From NCBI GenBank assembly GCA_045536965.1, contig JAZSON010000032.1, forward strand, positions 80,014 to 144,013: a DNA stretch of 64,000 bases, given 5' to 3'. Source of the stretch: UBA5448 sp045536965 (GTDB lineage Bacteria; Bacillota; Clostridia; Oscillospirales; SIG627). The translations under genes and the position numbers were made by a program. Under the pieces are notes generated by a model that saw only the letters and a program-made list of their open reading frames with translations, was not told the DNA's origin and ran no database searches. The number at the start of each line of letters is the position of its first letter. The first letter of the stretch is position 1. This document shows positions 42,746 to 49,948 of this stretch, piece by piece.

Positions 42746-44767
42746 TTATTCTTCGCTTAAATATTCGTCGATGACTTTTTTCAGTTGTACCAGCGCCTGT
42801 TGCATGGGCATGTTTGCAAGTTGCGCGCCCGCCATGTCAAAGTGCCCGCCGCCGCCGAGTTTTTCGGCGATTAGCTGGACGTTGACCGTACCGGCAGAGC
42901 GTGCGGAAATATGCACCGTTCCATCGATTTCACACAGGGCAAAGGAAGCAAGTACTCCATCGACCGTCAAGAGTCGTTCGGCAACCTTGGAAGCGGCGAT
43001 TTTATCGGGAGCGGCGGCTTCGCCCTTGAGAATGGAGATGGCAATGATGTTGCGATATACCACCACGTTGTTTTCAAACATGGCCTCGCGGGTAAATTCG
43101 GCGAGATCGATTTTGAACATCATTTGCGCTTCGTTGGGATCGGCTCCCTCGCCACGCAAAAAGAGAGCGGCGGCAAAGGTGCGAACACCCGTGTTTCGGG
43201 TGAATTGTTTGGTATCCAAAAGAATGCCCGAGAAGAGGATCTCGGCTTCTTCTTTCAGCAAAAGTCCCGGTTCCATGGCCTGCTCGAGGATCTCGCACAC
43301 CAATTCGCAGGTGGAAGATGCGGAGGGCTCGATATAGGTGATGGCGGGTTGGGCTTCGTACTCAACGGTTTTTCTGTGGTGATCGATGACAACCGTTTTG
43401 GCCGCGCAACGATAGACCTCGGGGGCCTCGAAATGGGTCGGGTTATTGACGTCTACCGCTACCACCAGTGTTTCGGGTCCGATTAGGTCTTGGGCTGTGG
43501 CGGCGTCAATGAAGATGTCGCGGTAAATACCGATGCCTTTAAGTTTGCGAAAAACACCCTTTAAGTTGCTGTCGCTGATATTTACGACGATGTTGACTTT
43601 GCTGCAGTGCTGGAGTGCAAGTCTCGCTATACCGATACAGGCGCCGATGCAGTCATAATCGGCGAATTTGTGACCCATAATGATGACATTGTCGGACTTT
43701 TTGACGAGATTTTTCAGTTCGGCTGCCACCACGCGGGAACGAACTTTGTTTTTCTTTTGAACTGTTTTGCTTCGACCGCCGTAAATTTCGTTGCCGGTGC
43801 GGGTTTTGACGACCGCTTGATCACCGCCGCGTTGCAGTGCCAAGTCAAGCGCTTGGGCGGCAATTCTTTCCTTTTCGATCAGCGTGTCACCCGTGGCGGC
43901 AACGCCGAGAGAAACGGTGATGGGAATGGCGGCGCCTGCTGAAAGGGAAATGTCGCGCACCTGATCAAGGATCTCGAATTTTTGAGCAACCACCTGCTCC
44001 AAATTTCCTTCTTCAAATACAAAGAGGAACTTCTCTTTGTCCACCTCACGCAAAACGCCGTTTAACGAATCGGCCCATTCGCGCAACAAAATAGCGATTT
44101 TTGCCGCGATGGTGCGGTATTCTGTACGTACAAGGCCGGTGGTTTCGGCGGCATTGTCCACCGTAATGTAAGCGACCAGCGGGTTTTTGGCCTTCAATTC
44201 GCCGATGAGCTCAAACACCTGAGACATATCCTGCCAAACGGTGATGTAGTAATGAGTGCCCGCCGATTGCATCAAATTAACATGCAGGCGGTAGCGGATA
44301 TCCCGCATGGTGACCACAATGGGCTTTTCTTCTTCTCCATCGCGGTTGGCGATTTTTTCCGCCGCTCTCTTGACCCGCTCCAAACTCAGATTATCGCTTA
44401 AAAAATCTTGAACGGGGAAGTTGTAAAGGGGAGCGGTGTTTTGAACCACCTTGGAAAAGCTTTTGTTATACCATATAATATCGCCGTTTATCCCGATGAT
44501 GACGACAGGCATTTCAAAATGCATAATAAAATCCAGCGTAACATTGCTCATCACCGCTTGTCCCGCACGCTGCCCCTTATTGTGAGAAAAGGAGACAAGG
44601 CGGGTGAAGATGAGCGCCATGAGGGCGAAAAGCCAAAAGCAAACGCCGATGAGTGCATAGTGAAATCCGCCGTAAGAACCGGCGAAAACCGCAAAGGCAA
44701 GAAAGATGATCGAAGTAATGTAAAACCCGCCATCTTCGGAAAAAGATTTGAATATCTTCCGTTTCAT
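42746..44767 (-). CDS. gdpP: Cyclic-di-AMP phosphodiesterase GdpP
   Basis: Protein of 673 residues in the full GdpP order: two membrane helices within residues 15-57, a PAS-like domain (about 80-180), a degenerate GGDEF domain (about 195-325), and a DHH/DHHA1 phosphodiesterase. Metal ligands appear in GHKFADYD (365-372), VAVDVNN (437-442) and IDHH (461-464); GGGHFDMAGAQ near 640 is the DHHA1 motif. The first motif reads FADYD where NADMD is common, but both aspartates are kept. It hydrolyses c-di-AMP, affecting wall stress and potassium balance. Confidence 0.96.
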   Translation of the reverse strand: MKRKIFKSFSEDGGFYITSIIFLAFAVFAGSYGGFHYALIGVCFWLFALMALIFTRLVSFSHNKGQRAGQAVMSNVTLDFIMHFEMPVVIIGINGDIIWYNKSFSKVVQNTAPLYNFPVQDFLSDNLSLERVKRAAEKIANRDGEEEKPIVVTMRDIRYRLHVNLMQSAGTHYYITVWQDMSQVFELIGELKAKNPLVAYITVDNAAETTGLVRTEYRTIAAKIAILLREWADSLNGVLREVDKEKFLFVFEEGNLEQVVAQKFEILDQVRDISLSAGAAIPITVSLGVAATGDTLIEKERIAAQALDLALQRGGDQAVVKTRTGNEIYGGRSKTVQKKNKVRSRVVAAELKNLVKKSDNVIIMGHKFADYDCIGACIGIARLALQHCSKVNIVVNISDSNLKGVFRKLKGIGIYRDIFIDAATAQDLIGPETLVVAVDVNNPTHFEAPEVYRCAAKTVVIDHHRKTVEYEAQPAITYIEPSASSTCELVCEILEQAMEPGLLLKEEAEILFSGILLDTKQFTRNTGVRTFAAALFLRGEGADPNEAQMMFKIDLAEFTREAMFENNVVVYRNIIAISILKGEAAAPDKIAASKVAERLLTVDGVLASFALCEIDGTVHISARSAGTVNVQLIAEKLGGGGHFDMAGAQLANMPMQQALVQLKKVIDEYLSEE

Positions 44768-44779
44768 TGTATTATCACC

Positions 44780-45808
44780 TTATTTCGATTCGTGTGACGA
44801 TGTTGGCGGCGTTTTGAAAGCACCGACAAGACCGCCGATATAAAAAACGGTGTAGGAGAGCATGGGGAGCATCAATAAAAAGGATGCAAAAGAATTGGCG
44901 CTGGGAGAAAGCGAGGGTAATATAACACCCGCAATGGGGGCAACGAGATAGAGGAAAAGGACAGCAACATAGTAACGGGTGAGATAGGATTTTTCGCCGA
45001 AACGCTTTGCTGAGAAAATTGCGCGGAAATAGCAGAATCCAAAGAGGGCAAAGGCCATCTGCAACAGAGTCATCACATTGTTCAGACCCACGGATACGGT
45101 GGTATCGGACGAGAAAAAGGATATGGCGAGCAAAACCAAATAAATGATTGCGTTAACACGCGGCAGGGAAAACGCCCAAGTGCGGGCAAAATCCTCTTTC
45201 TTTTGCACAAAAGTGCGGAAAAGCCCCGTTGCAAGATAAGAGCAGAGTAGAGCGGCGGCGCAAAAATAGCCGGGAAGGGAGACGATGAAGGAACGAACCA
45301 ACGAGGAAACCGCGTCGGATAAATTTTCAACCTCCTGCAAAAGCGCTTTTTGGATATAGTCGGTCAGGGAGTTAACCAGTTTATCGATCTGCGCGTTGAT
45401 GGCGGCACGAGAGAGTTCGCCGTCGGTCAAAGACATTAAACCAAAGAGGGCGAGGGTGACGATGCCGAATAAAAAAGCGGCGGCAACAATGATGACCGAG
45501 GTGGTACGCGAGAACTTTTTGTGGTAACAGACGAAAATCAGGGCGGCTGTCAAAAACAAAGCAATGCCGACAAACAACGCCGAGAAATTTTTGAAAATCC
45601 AGCTTGTGCAAGTAATGGCGCCGAGGGGGATGAGCCAAAAGACAGGGGCAACAGAGAGGCGGGGGGCAAAGGTCAGAGCGATGGACAAAAAGCCGGCGGT
45701 TAAAGGGGAGATCAATATACCGTCGCCGGGGGCATAGCCGCTAAATCCGCAGAGAATCGTCGCGGCAAGCAGAGTGGATAAAAATATCCAAAAGTTTCTG
45801 TTTTTCAT
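44780..45808 (-). CDS. yybS: YybS-like DUF2232 membrane protein
   Basis: Protein of 342 residues with about eight membrane helices and one extended soluble loop near residues 140-180. Placement immediately before gdpP, rplI and dnaB is that of Bacillus yybS, a DUF2232 protein of unknown function related to the S-component-like membrane proteins. The ATG at 45808 follows AGGGAGGGAG. It is the first gene of the seven-gene operon. Confidence 0.82.
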   Translation of the reverse strand: MKNRNFWIFLSTLLAATILCGFSGYAPGDGILISPLTAGFLSIALTFAPRLSVAPVFWLIPLGAITCTSWIFKNFSALFVGIALFLTAALIFVCYHKKFSRTTSVIIVAAAFLFGIVTLALFGLMSLTDGELSRAAINAQIDKLVNSLTDYIQKALLQEVENLSDAVSSLVRSFIVSLPGYFCAAALLCSYLATGLFRTFVQKKEDFARTWAFSLPRVNAIIYLVLLAISFFSSDTTVSVGLNNVMTLLQMAFALFGFCYFRAIFSAKRFGEKSYLTRYYVAVLFLYLVAPIAGVILPSLSPSANSFASFLLMLPMLSYTVFYIGGLVGAFKTPPTSSHESK

Positions 45809-45845
45809 GTAAATATACGCTCCCTCCCTATACCTATACTGCTTA

Positions 45846-45874
45846 ATTATAACAGATAATTCCCGATATGTAAA
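45846..45874 (-). promoter_or_regulatory. Promoter of the yybS-to-ftsH operon
   Basis: Minus strand TTTACA (45869-45874), 17 bp, TATAAT (45846-45851). No other clear promoter or terminator is seen before the hairpin at 36811-36841. Confidence 0.8.
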
Positions 45875-45918
45875 TAGTTTCCAACCGATTTCTTTTGCGG
45901 GATGGCGGCACACAAAAT

Positions 45919-45950
45919 TCCGCCGCAAACACCCTTGTGTTTGCGGCGGA
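45919..45950 (-). terminator. Terminator of spoVT
   Basis: Stem TCCGCCGCAAACAC (45919-45932) with 45937-45950, followed on the minus strand by AATTTTG. Confidence 0.8.
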
Positions 45951-45972
45951 GAAAATCATCGTCGGTCAATGT

Positions 45973-46509
45973 TCAACTTTCGATTTGCTTGGCAAAAAAT
46001 GCGGCGGCCGATTGTACGAGCTTGATCTCGCTTTCGCTCGGTGTGCCGTCGGTGGTACGGAAAGACATCACCGCGCCGATCAAATCCCCTTCGGCGATAA
46101 TAGGCATCATGACCGAAAGGAAAAACGGATGGTGGGGGGAGAGGTTGTGGCGGACACCGCCGTTTTTGTAGGTGTAAAGCTGTCTTGCTTCCATCAGAGC
46201 ATCCACTTCGCCGGGTATTTTTGTCCCGAGGGTTTCTTTTTTTGGGACGCCCGCGCAGGCAATGACTGCATCGCGGTCGCAGACCGCCACGTTCAATTCG
46301 CTGCTTTTGTTTAAAATCTCGCAGTATCCCGCGGCAAAATCAAACATTTCTCCGATGGGCGAATATTTTTTGAATATGACCTCCCCATCGTGATTGGTAA
46401 ATATCTCCAGCGGGTCACCCTCGCGAATCCGCATTGTTCGGCGGATTTCTTTCGGGATAACTACACGACCAAGGTCGTCAATTCTACGAACTATTCCTGT
46501 TGCCTTCAT
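45973..46509 (-). CDS. spoVT: Stage V sporulation protein T
   Basis: Protein of 178 residues, the same length as in Bacillus subtilis. The first 50 residues form the AbrB swapped-hairpin DNA-binding domain (MKATGIVRRIDDLGRVVIPK then REGDPLEIFTNHDGEVIFKK), and the rest is a GAF-like domain (IPGEVDALMEARQLYTYK, IIAEGDLIGAVMSFR). SpoVT tunes sigma-G-dependent genes in the forespore. AAAGGAG precedes the ATG. The leader carries an inserted repeat, and upstream of that a sigma-G-like promoter. Confidence 0.95.
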   Translation of the reverse strand: MKATGIVRRIDDLGRVVIPKEIRRTMRIREGDPLEIFTNHDGEVIFKKYSPIGEMFDFAAGYCEILNKSSELNVAVCDRDAVIACAGVPKKETLGTKIPGEVDALMEARQLYTYKNGGVRHNLSPHHPFFLSVMMPIIAEGDLIGAVMSFRTTDGTPSESEIKLVQSAAAFFAKQIES

Positions 46510-46538
46510 ATATACATTTCTCCTTTTACAAATACATC

Positions 46539-46610
46539 GTAGGGGCGATTCACGAATCGCCCGTTTGGGTTTCGTGAAATATGGGCGGGTCATTCGTGAA
46601 TGACCCCTAC
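46539..46610. repeat. Miniature inverted repeat in the spoVT leader
   Basis: A 72-bp element bounded by GTAGGGG (46539-46545) and CCCCTAC (46604-46610), with two internal palindromes, GGCGATTCACGAATCGCC and GGGTCATTCGTGAATGACCC. The homologous leader of the AbrB-only copy at 47.6 kb lacks it, so it was probably inserted. Its TTGTAGGG end also occurs in the repeats at 56.9 and 57.05 kb. Confidence 0.7.
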
Positions 46611-46634
46611 AACAAAATTTTCAAATTACGCTGT

Positions 46635-46664
46635 TAGTATCTGTAAAACAAGGAGATTTATACT
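46635..46664 (-). promoter_or_regulatory. Candidate sigma-G promoter of spoVT
   Basis: On the minus strand AGTATA (46659-46664), 17 bp, GATACTA (46635-46641). Compared with the forespore sigma-G pattern TGAATA-N17-CATACTA, it matches 4 of 6 and 6 of 7. spoVT is a sigma-G gene in Bacillus. Confidence 0.4.
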
Positions 46665-46706
46665 GCACAAGTTTACTTTTGAAACTAAGCATGATATACC
46701 ACAAAG

Positions 46707-46734
46707 TTGACTTTTCACGCCGCTATGCTATAAT
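46707..46734 (+). promoter_or_regulatory. Promoter of the beta-propeller-like gene
   Basis: TTGACT (46707-46712), 16 bp, TATAAT (46729-46734), extended by TGC. The -35 lies in the second of two direct repeats, CACAAGTTTACTTTT (46666-46680) and CACAAAGTTGACTTTT (46700-46715). Confidence 0.7.
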
Positions 46735-46754
46735 AAATCAAAGGCGGTGATTTC

Positions 46755-47444
46755 GTGAAAAACTTTTGGGGATATGTGAGCAACGGAGAATATTCTGTTG
46801 GTTGCACGGGACAAACGGTTTATCTGTACGATAAAGATAATAATGAAATTAAAAAGTACAAAGATATTATTTACGCATACACACCAATGATTTCTCCCGA
46901 CGGAAAGATTTTTGTTGTTAAATCAAGTGATGGTCGCATTGCCGTTTACTCCCTTGAATCCTTTGCCTTAATCAAGAAAATACGCTATACAAAATTTGGT
47001 GATGACGACGGGTTCTGTTTTTCTCCCGATGGGCAGTTTTTTATAAATATTGGTTGTGGAAAAGATTCGTTGCACTCGGCTATATATGTTTATAATACAT
47101 CGGATTTTTCTTTAACAAGTAGAATTGATATAGATGACAAAATGATGGTTCACCATATTGAATTTGATAAAAAAACAAATTCGTATTATGTTTTAGGTTT
47201 TGTTCGTGGTGATGACGGAGTTTTACAAAACGGTTTTGTTGCTAAATTTGAAAATCAACAAATAAATAACATGATTCTTCTTTCTGAAGATGAGTTTACT
47301 TTTTTCCGTTCTTATAAATCGTTAGAATTGCTCGGTTTTACCGAAAAGAAATATCAGTGGACATATATTAATTATGAACTTCAAGACCTCAAATCTATGA
47401 ATCATACACTTGCAAAACTATATGCACAAAAGAAAGCGGAGTGA
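46755..47444 (+). CDS. Uncharacterised WD40/beta-propeller-like protein
   Basis: Protein of 229 residues, AT-rich in codon use compared with flanking core genes. Repeating strands such as MISPDGKIFVVKSSDGRIAVYSLESF and FCFSPDGQFFINIGCG...AIYVYNTSDFSL have the SPDG turn typical of WD40-like propeller blades; four or so blades fit. A GTG start follows AAGGCGGTG. It lies between spoVT and its truncated copy and may have been brought in by the same rearrangement. Function is unknown; it might bind proteins or ligands. Confidence 0.65.
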   Translation: MKNFWGYVSNGEYSVGCTGQTVYLYDKDNNEIKKYKDIIYAYTPMISPDGKIFVVKSSDGRIAVYSLESFALIKKIRYTKFGDDDGFCFSPDGQFFINIGCGKDSLHSAIYVYNTSDFSLTSRIDIDDKMMVHHIEFDKKTNSYYVLGFVRGDDGVLQNGFVAKFENQQINNMILLSEDEFTFFRSYKSLELLGFTEKKYQWTYINYELQDLKSMNHTLAKLYAQKKAE

Positions 47445-47461
47445 ATTTCACTCCGCTTTCT
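47431..47461. terminator. Bidirectional terminator covering two stop codons
   Basis: Perfect 15-bp arms AGAAAGCGGAGTGAA (47431-47445) and 47447-47461. The stops of both convergent genes lie inside, so both proteins end in a similar K-x-K-A-E tail. Confidence 0.8.
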
Positions 47462-47630
47462 CTTTATGCCTATTCACCACACTATGTATTGCAATACAAA
47501 ACTTGTCGAAAGGTGTCAATGTTGTCAGCAGAGGGTCCCCTTCTCTTATCCTCATAGTCCTGCGAATTTCTTTGGGAATAACCACACGCCCAAGGTCGTC
47601 TATTCTACGAACTATTCCTGTTGCTTTCAT
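47448..47630 (-). CDS. AbrB-domain-only protein, partial copy of spoVT
   Basis: Protein of 60 residues. Residues 1-34 are identical to SpoVT (the AbrB DNA-binding hairpin up to REGDPL) and the remaining 26 are unrelated (LTTLTPFDKFCIAIHSVVN, then a terminator-encoded tail). About 15 of the 34 shared codons differ between the two genes and all differences are synonymous, which points to selection on the protein. The ribosome binding site and about 15 leader bases are copied too. The second half of the AbrB fold is replaced, so DNA binding may be altered; it could form mixed dimers with SpoVT. It may instead be a recent relic. Confidence 0.6.
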   Translation of the reverse strand: MKATGIVRRIDDLGRVVIPKEIRRTMRIREGDPLLTTLTPFDKFCIAIHSVVNRHKEKAE

Positions 47631-47696
47631 ATATACATTTCTCCTTAAATTACAAATTGTGTTGTTATTATCTGTATTTACAAAAACGGAAAAAGC

Positions 47697-48077
47697 TTGT
47701 ATAATCTGTTTGAAAATGCTCGCAATTTTAATGCAGATATCATTGTCATGCGCTTTGTTGAAAATTGTCCCAAAAATGATTTTGATAAGCAAGCATTCAA
47801 AAAAGAAACGATTGATCTCTTACAATATCTAAACCCATCAAAAAACGCGAAAATAATTTTAACAACGGGATTTTGGCATCATCCTGCAGATGCCGGCATT
47901 GCCGAGCTTGCAAAAGAATTAAATTTACCACTTGTAAAACTGGGTGATCTTGGCGAAAAGGATGAAATGAAATCCATCGGTTTATTTGAACATTCGGGAG
48001 TTGCCAATCACCCTGTTGATTTGGGTATGGAGAACATCGCAGACAGAATTTTTGATGTTTTAAAAAACTATTTATAA
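47697..48077 (+). pseudogene. 5'-truncated SGNH/GDSL hydrolase
   Basis: An open frame of 126 codons that matches only the last two thirds of an SGNH hydrolase: ADIIVMRFVENC, AKIILTTGFWHHPADAGI, and the catalytic Asp-His block as NHPVDLGMENIADRI. The N-terminal GDS block with the nucleophile serine is missing; the frame instead runs back into the copied spoVT leader. There is no ribosome binding site at the first possible start (TTG, 47697). The breakpoint coincides with the end of the spoVT duplication, so that event probably removed the 5' end. Confidence 0.7.
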
Positions 48078-48102
48078 ATTAAAGCGATTAAGCATTTAGA
48101 AT

Positions 48103-48131
48103 AAAAGCGAGGTGAAATTCACCTCGCTTTT
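48103..48131. terminator. Bidirectional terminator
   Basis: Arms AAAAGCGAGGTGAA (48103-48116) and 48118-48131, serving the truncated SGNH frame and the convergent GH51 gene. Confidence 0.85.
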
Positions 48132-48146
48132 GCTCTTTACCACTTG

Positions 48147-49622
48147 TTATGCCTTTTCCAAGCAAATTCTTATTACACTGTGTCTCGGAATTGTAAAAGA
48201 TAAGTTCGCGGGTACGGCGAAAACGTCATCCTTAATGTTATACGGCTCCTCAAATGTATTGTAATTACGCACATCATCACAAGTAACAATGTCGGCTTTT
48301 ACCACTTTCCAATTTTCTTTCAACAATATATCTATCGCCTTATTGTCATACAAATTCTTGTTCACAATACTGATTGTGAGTTTTGCGCCGTCATCACTTA
48401 TGGTGGAAACAGTATCCAAGTCATTGTCAATATCATCGGGGAGGACATGAACCAGATATTGATTTGTATGCTCTTTCAAAAGCTTCATGATATAGAAGGT
48501 GGGTGTTTTGTAGAACTTCTCACCATCTGTTTCAAATAGGCTTTGTAAAAGATTTGAAAGCTGGGTCTCCATGGCAAATTCAACGATGTCGGAGTTTTTG
48601 TAGAAAATATGCAAAGACAGTGCGGCAAATATAGCGTCACGCATTGTTTGTTTTTGATTTTGATTGTTTTGAAAAGTAGCTTCCGGATGCCACGCGCCCC
48701 ATTCGTCAAAGCAGATTTTGGTTTTTGAACCTGCGGGGGTGTGCTCTTTTATAATCATTCGGTGCAAATCAATGTCATATTGATAACGCTGCAATAAATC
48801 GAGCAATGCATAATAGCCGTCATCGGTATAATTGATCTCGCCTCCACAAAGCGCACCGCCCTGCTTTGCTCCCCCGAGATAATGATGCACAGACAAAGCA
48901 TCGGGAGCAATATCTCTTTGATTGCGGGTTATGTGATCAAGCGCTTTGCCGGGCCAACCGGGCAAGCCATGGCGCGTAGACAGACCAAGACCTATAAAAT
49001 ACAGGTTCTTTCTTCTATCATTTTTCAATACTGTTTGATATTTTAGGTAATTTTGAGCGTATGCAACAGGGTTATTATAATCTATATGCCATACGTTTTC
49101 GTCGGTGTTTCCTATTCCCCAAAACTTAACGTTATAAGGCTCCGCGTGGCCATTTTCGGCTCGTAGGGCGCCATATTTGGTGTTGGTAGGGCCGTTTACA
49201 TATTCATACCAATCCAAAAACTCTTCGGGAGTGCCTGTGGCAATGTTTACGGTCAGTATGGGGTCAGCGCCTGTCAGTTTGCAAAAAAGCATAAATTCAT
49301 CCGTGCCGAAGTCCATACGCCAAACAGGGTTTGCGGGGTCTGACAGCGGGTGCGTCCTGTCTTGTCTATCTTTGCCTATGCCATTTTTCCAATGATAATG
49401 ATCAGCGCAGCAACCGCCGGGCCAACGCATTGCTCCGATTGAAAGCTCGCGGCAAGCATCAATAACATCTTTACGAATTCCGTCTATATTTTCTATTTTA
49501 CTGTCTTTGCCTACCCAAATGCCGTCGTATATAACCTTTCCGAAATACTCGAAAAACACAGAATGTATGTACTTTGAAACATAATAATCTGTTCTTTTGG
49601 TTGGAACTACTTTGTATTTCAT
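48147..49622 (-). CDS. GH51-like alpha-L-arabinofuranosidase
   Basis: Protein of 491 residues with GH51 landmarks: RWPGGCCADHYHWKNGIG near residues 66-83, GIGNTDEN at 169-176, the nucleophile region CFDEWGAWHP near 290, and a C-terminal beta domain. It is cytoplasmic by lack of a signal peptide, as usual for bacterial GH51. In most GH51 enzymes the acid/base glutamate follows the asparagine directly (GNE); here two residues separate them (GNTDE), so either the loop is longer or activity has shifted. The ATG at 49622 follows GAGGTGA. It ends at a shared terminator. Confidence 0.8.
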   Translation of the reverse strand: MKYKVVPTKRTDYYVSKYIHSVFFEYFGKVIYDGIWVGKDSKIENIDGIRKDVIDACRELSIGAMRWPGGCCADHYHWKNGIGKDRQDRTHPLSDPANPVWRMDFGTDEFMLFCKLTGADPILTVNIATGTPEEFLDWYEYVNGPTNTKYGALRAENGHAEPYNVKFWGIGNTDENVWHIDYNNPVAYAQNYLKYQTVLKNDRRKNLYFIGLGLSTRHGLPGWPGKALDHITRNQRDIAPDALSVHHYLGGAKQGGALCGGEINYTDDGYYALLDLLQRYQYDIDLHRMIIKEHTPAGSKTKICFDEWGAWHPEATFQNNQNQKQTMRDAIFAALSLHIFYKNSDIVEFAMETQLSNLLQSLFETDGEKFYKTPTFYIMKLLKEHTNQYLVHVLPDDIDNDLDTVSTISDDGAKLTISIVNKNLYDNKAIDILLKENWKVVKADIVTCDDVRNYNTFEEPYNIKDDVFAVPANLSFTIPRHSVIRICLEKA

Positions 49623-49940
49623 TTGCACAATCACCTCATTATAAATTATAATATTTTAAACTTTTTAATGCAAGTGATAATATTCACTTTTTTGCACTGT
49701 TGTAGATTTGTCATAGCATATACAAAATCTGTTGAAAGGTGATCGATATTTCTTCGTCGGCTTTTCCTTATTTTGTGAGCCACACCAACCGCAAAGGATT
49801 GTTTTCAGAACAAACGACCACACAAAGCGCCATAAATTCGATTTTTCTTGAAAAGTCATATATTGAAATACCGAATGGTTAAGAAAAAAAGCAGAGTGTT
49901 TTTTGGATATAAAAAAAGGGGGGGCGGCGCAAAGCGCCGA
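49623..49940. other. Gene-poor AT-rich interval upstream of GH51
   Basis: About 300 bases without a convincing gene. A 64-codon minus-strand frame at 49665-49859 lacks a good ribosome binding site; its segment RSPFNRFCICYDKS resembles TPFDKFCIAIHS in the tail of the AbrB-only protein at 47.5 kb, so the interval may hold a remnant of the same repeated sequence. The right end is the acyltransferase terminator. Confidence 0.4.
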
Positions 49941-49948
49941 TTACCCCC
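49911..49948 (-). terminator. Terminator overlapping the acyltransferase stop
   Basis: A GC stem (GGGGG and CGGCGC arms around loop AAAG) followed on the minus strand by seven U encoded at 49911-49917. The TAA stop lies inside the ascending arm. Confidence 0.85.
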
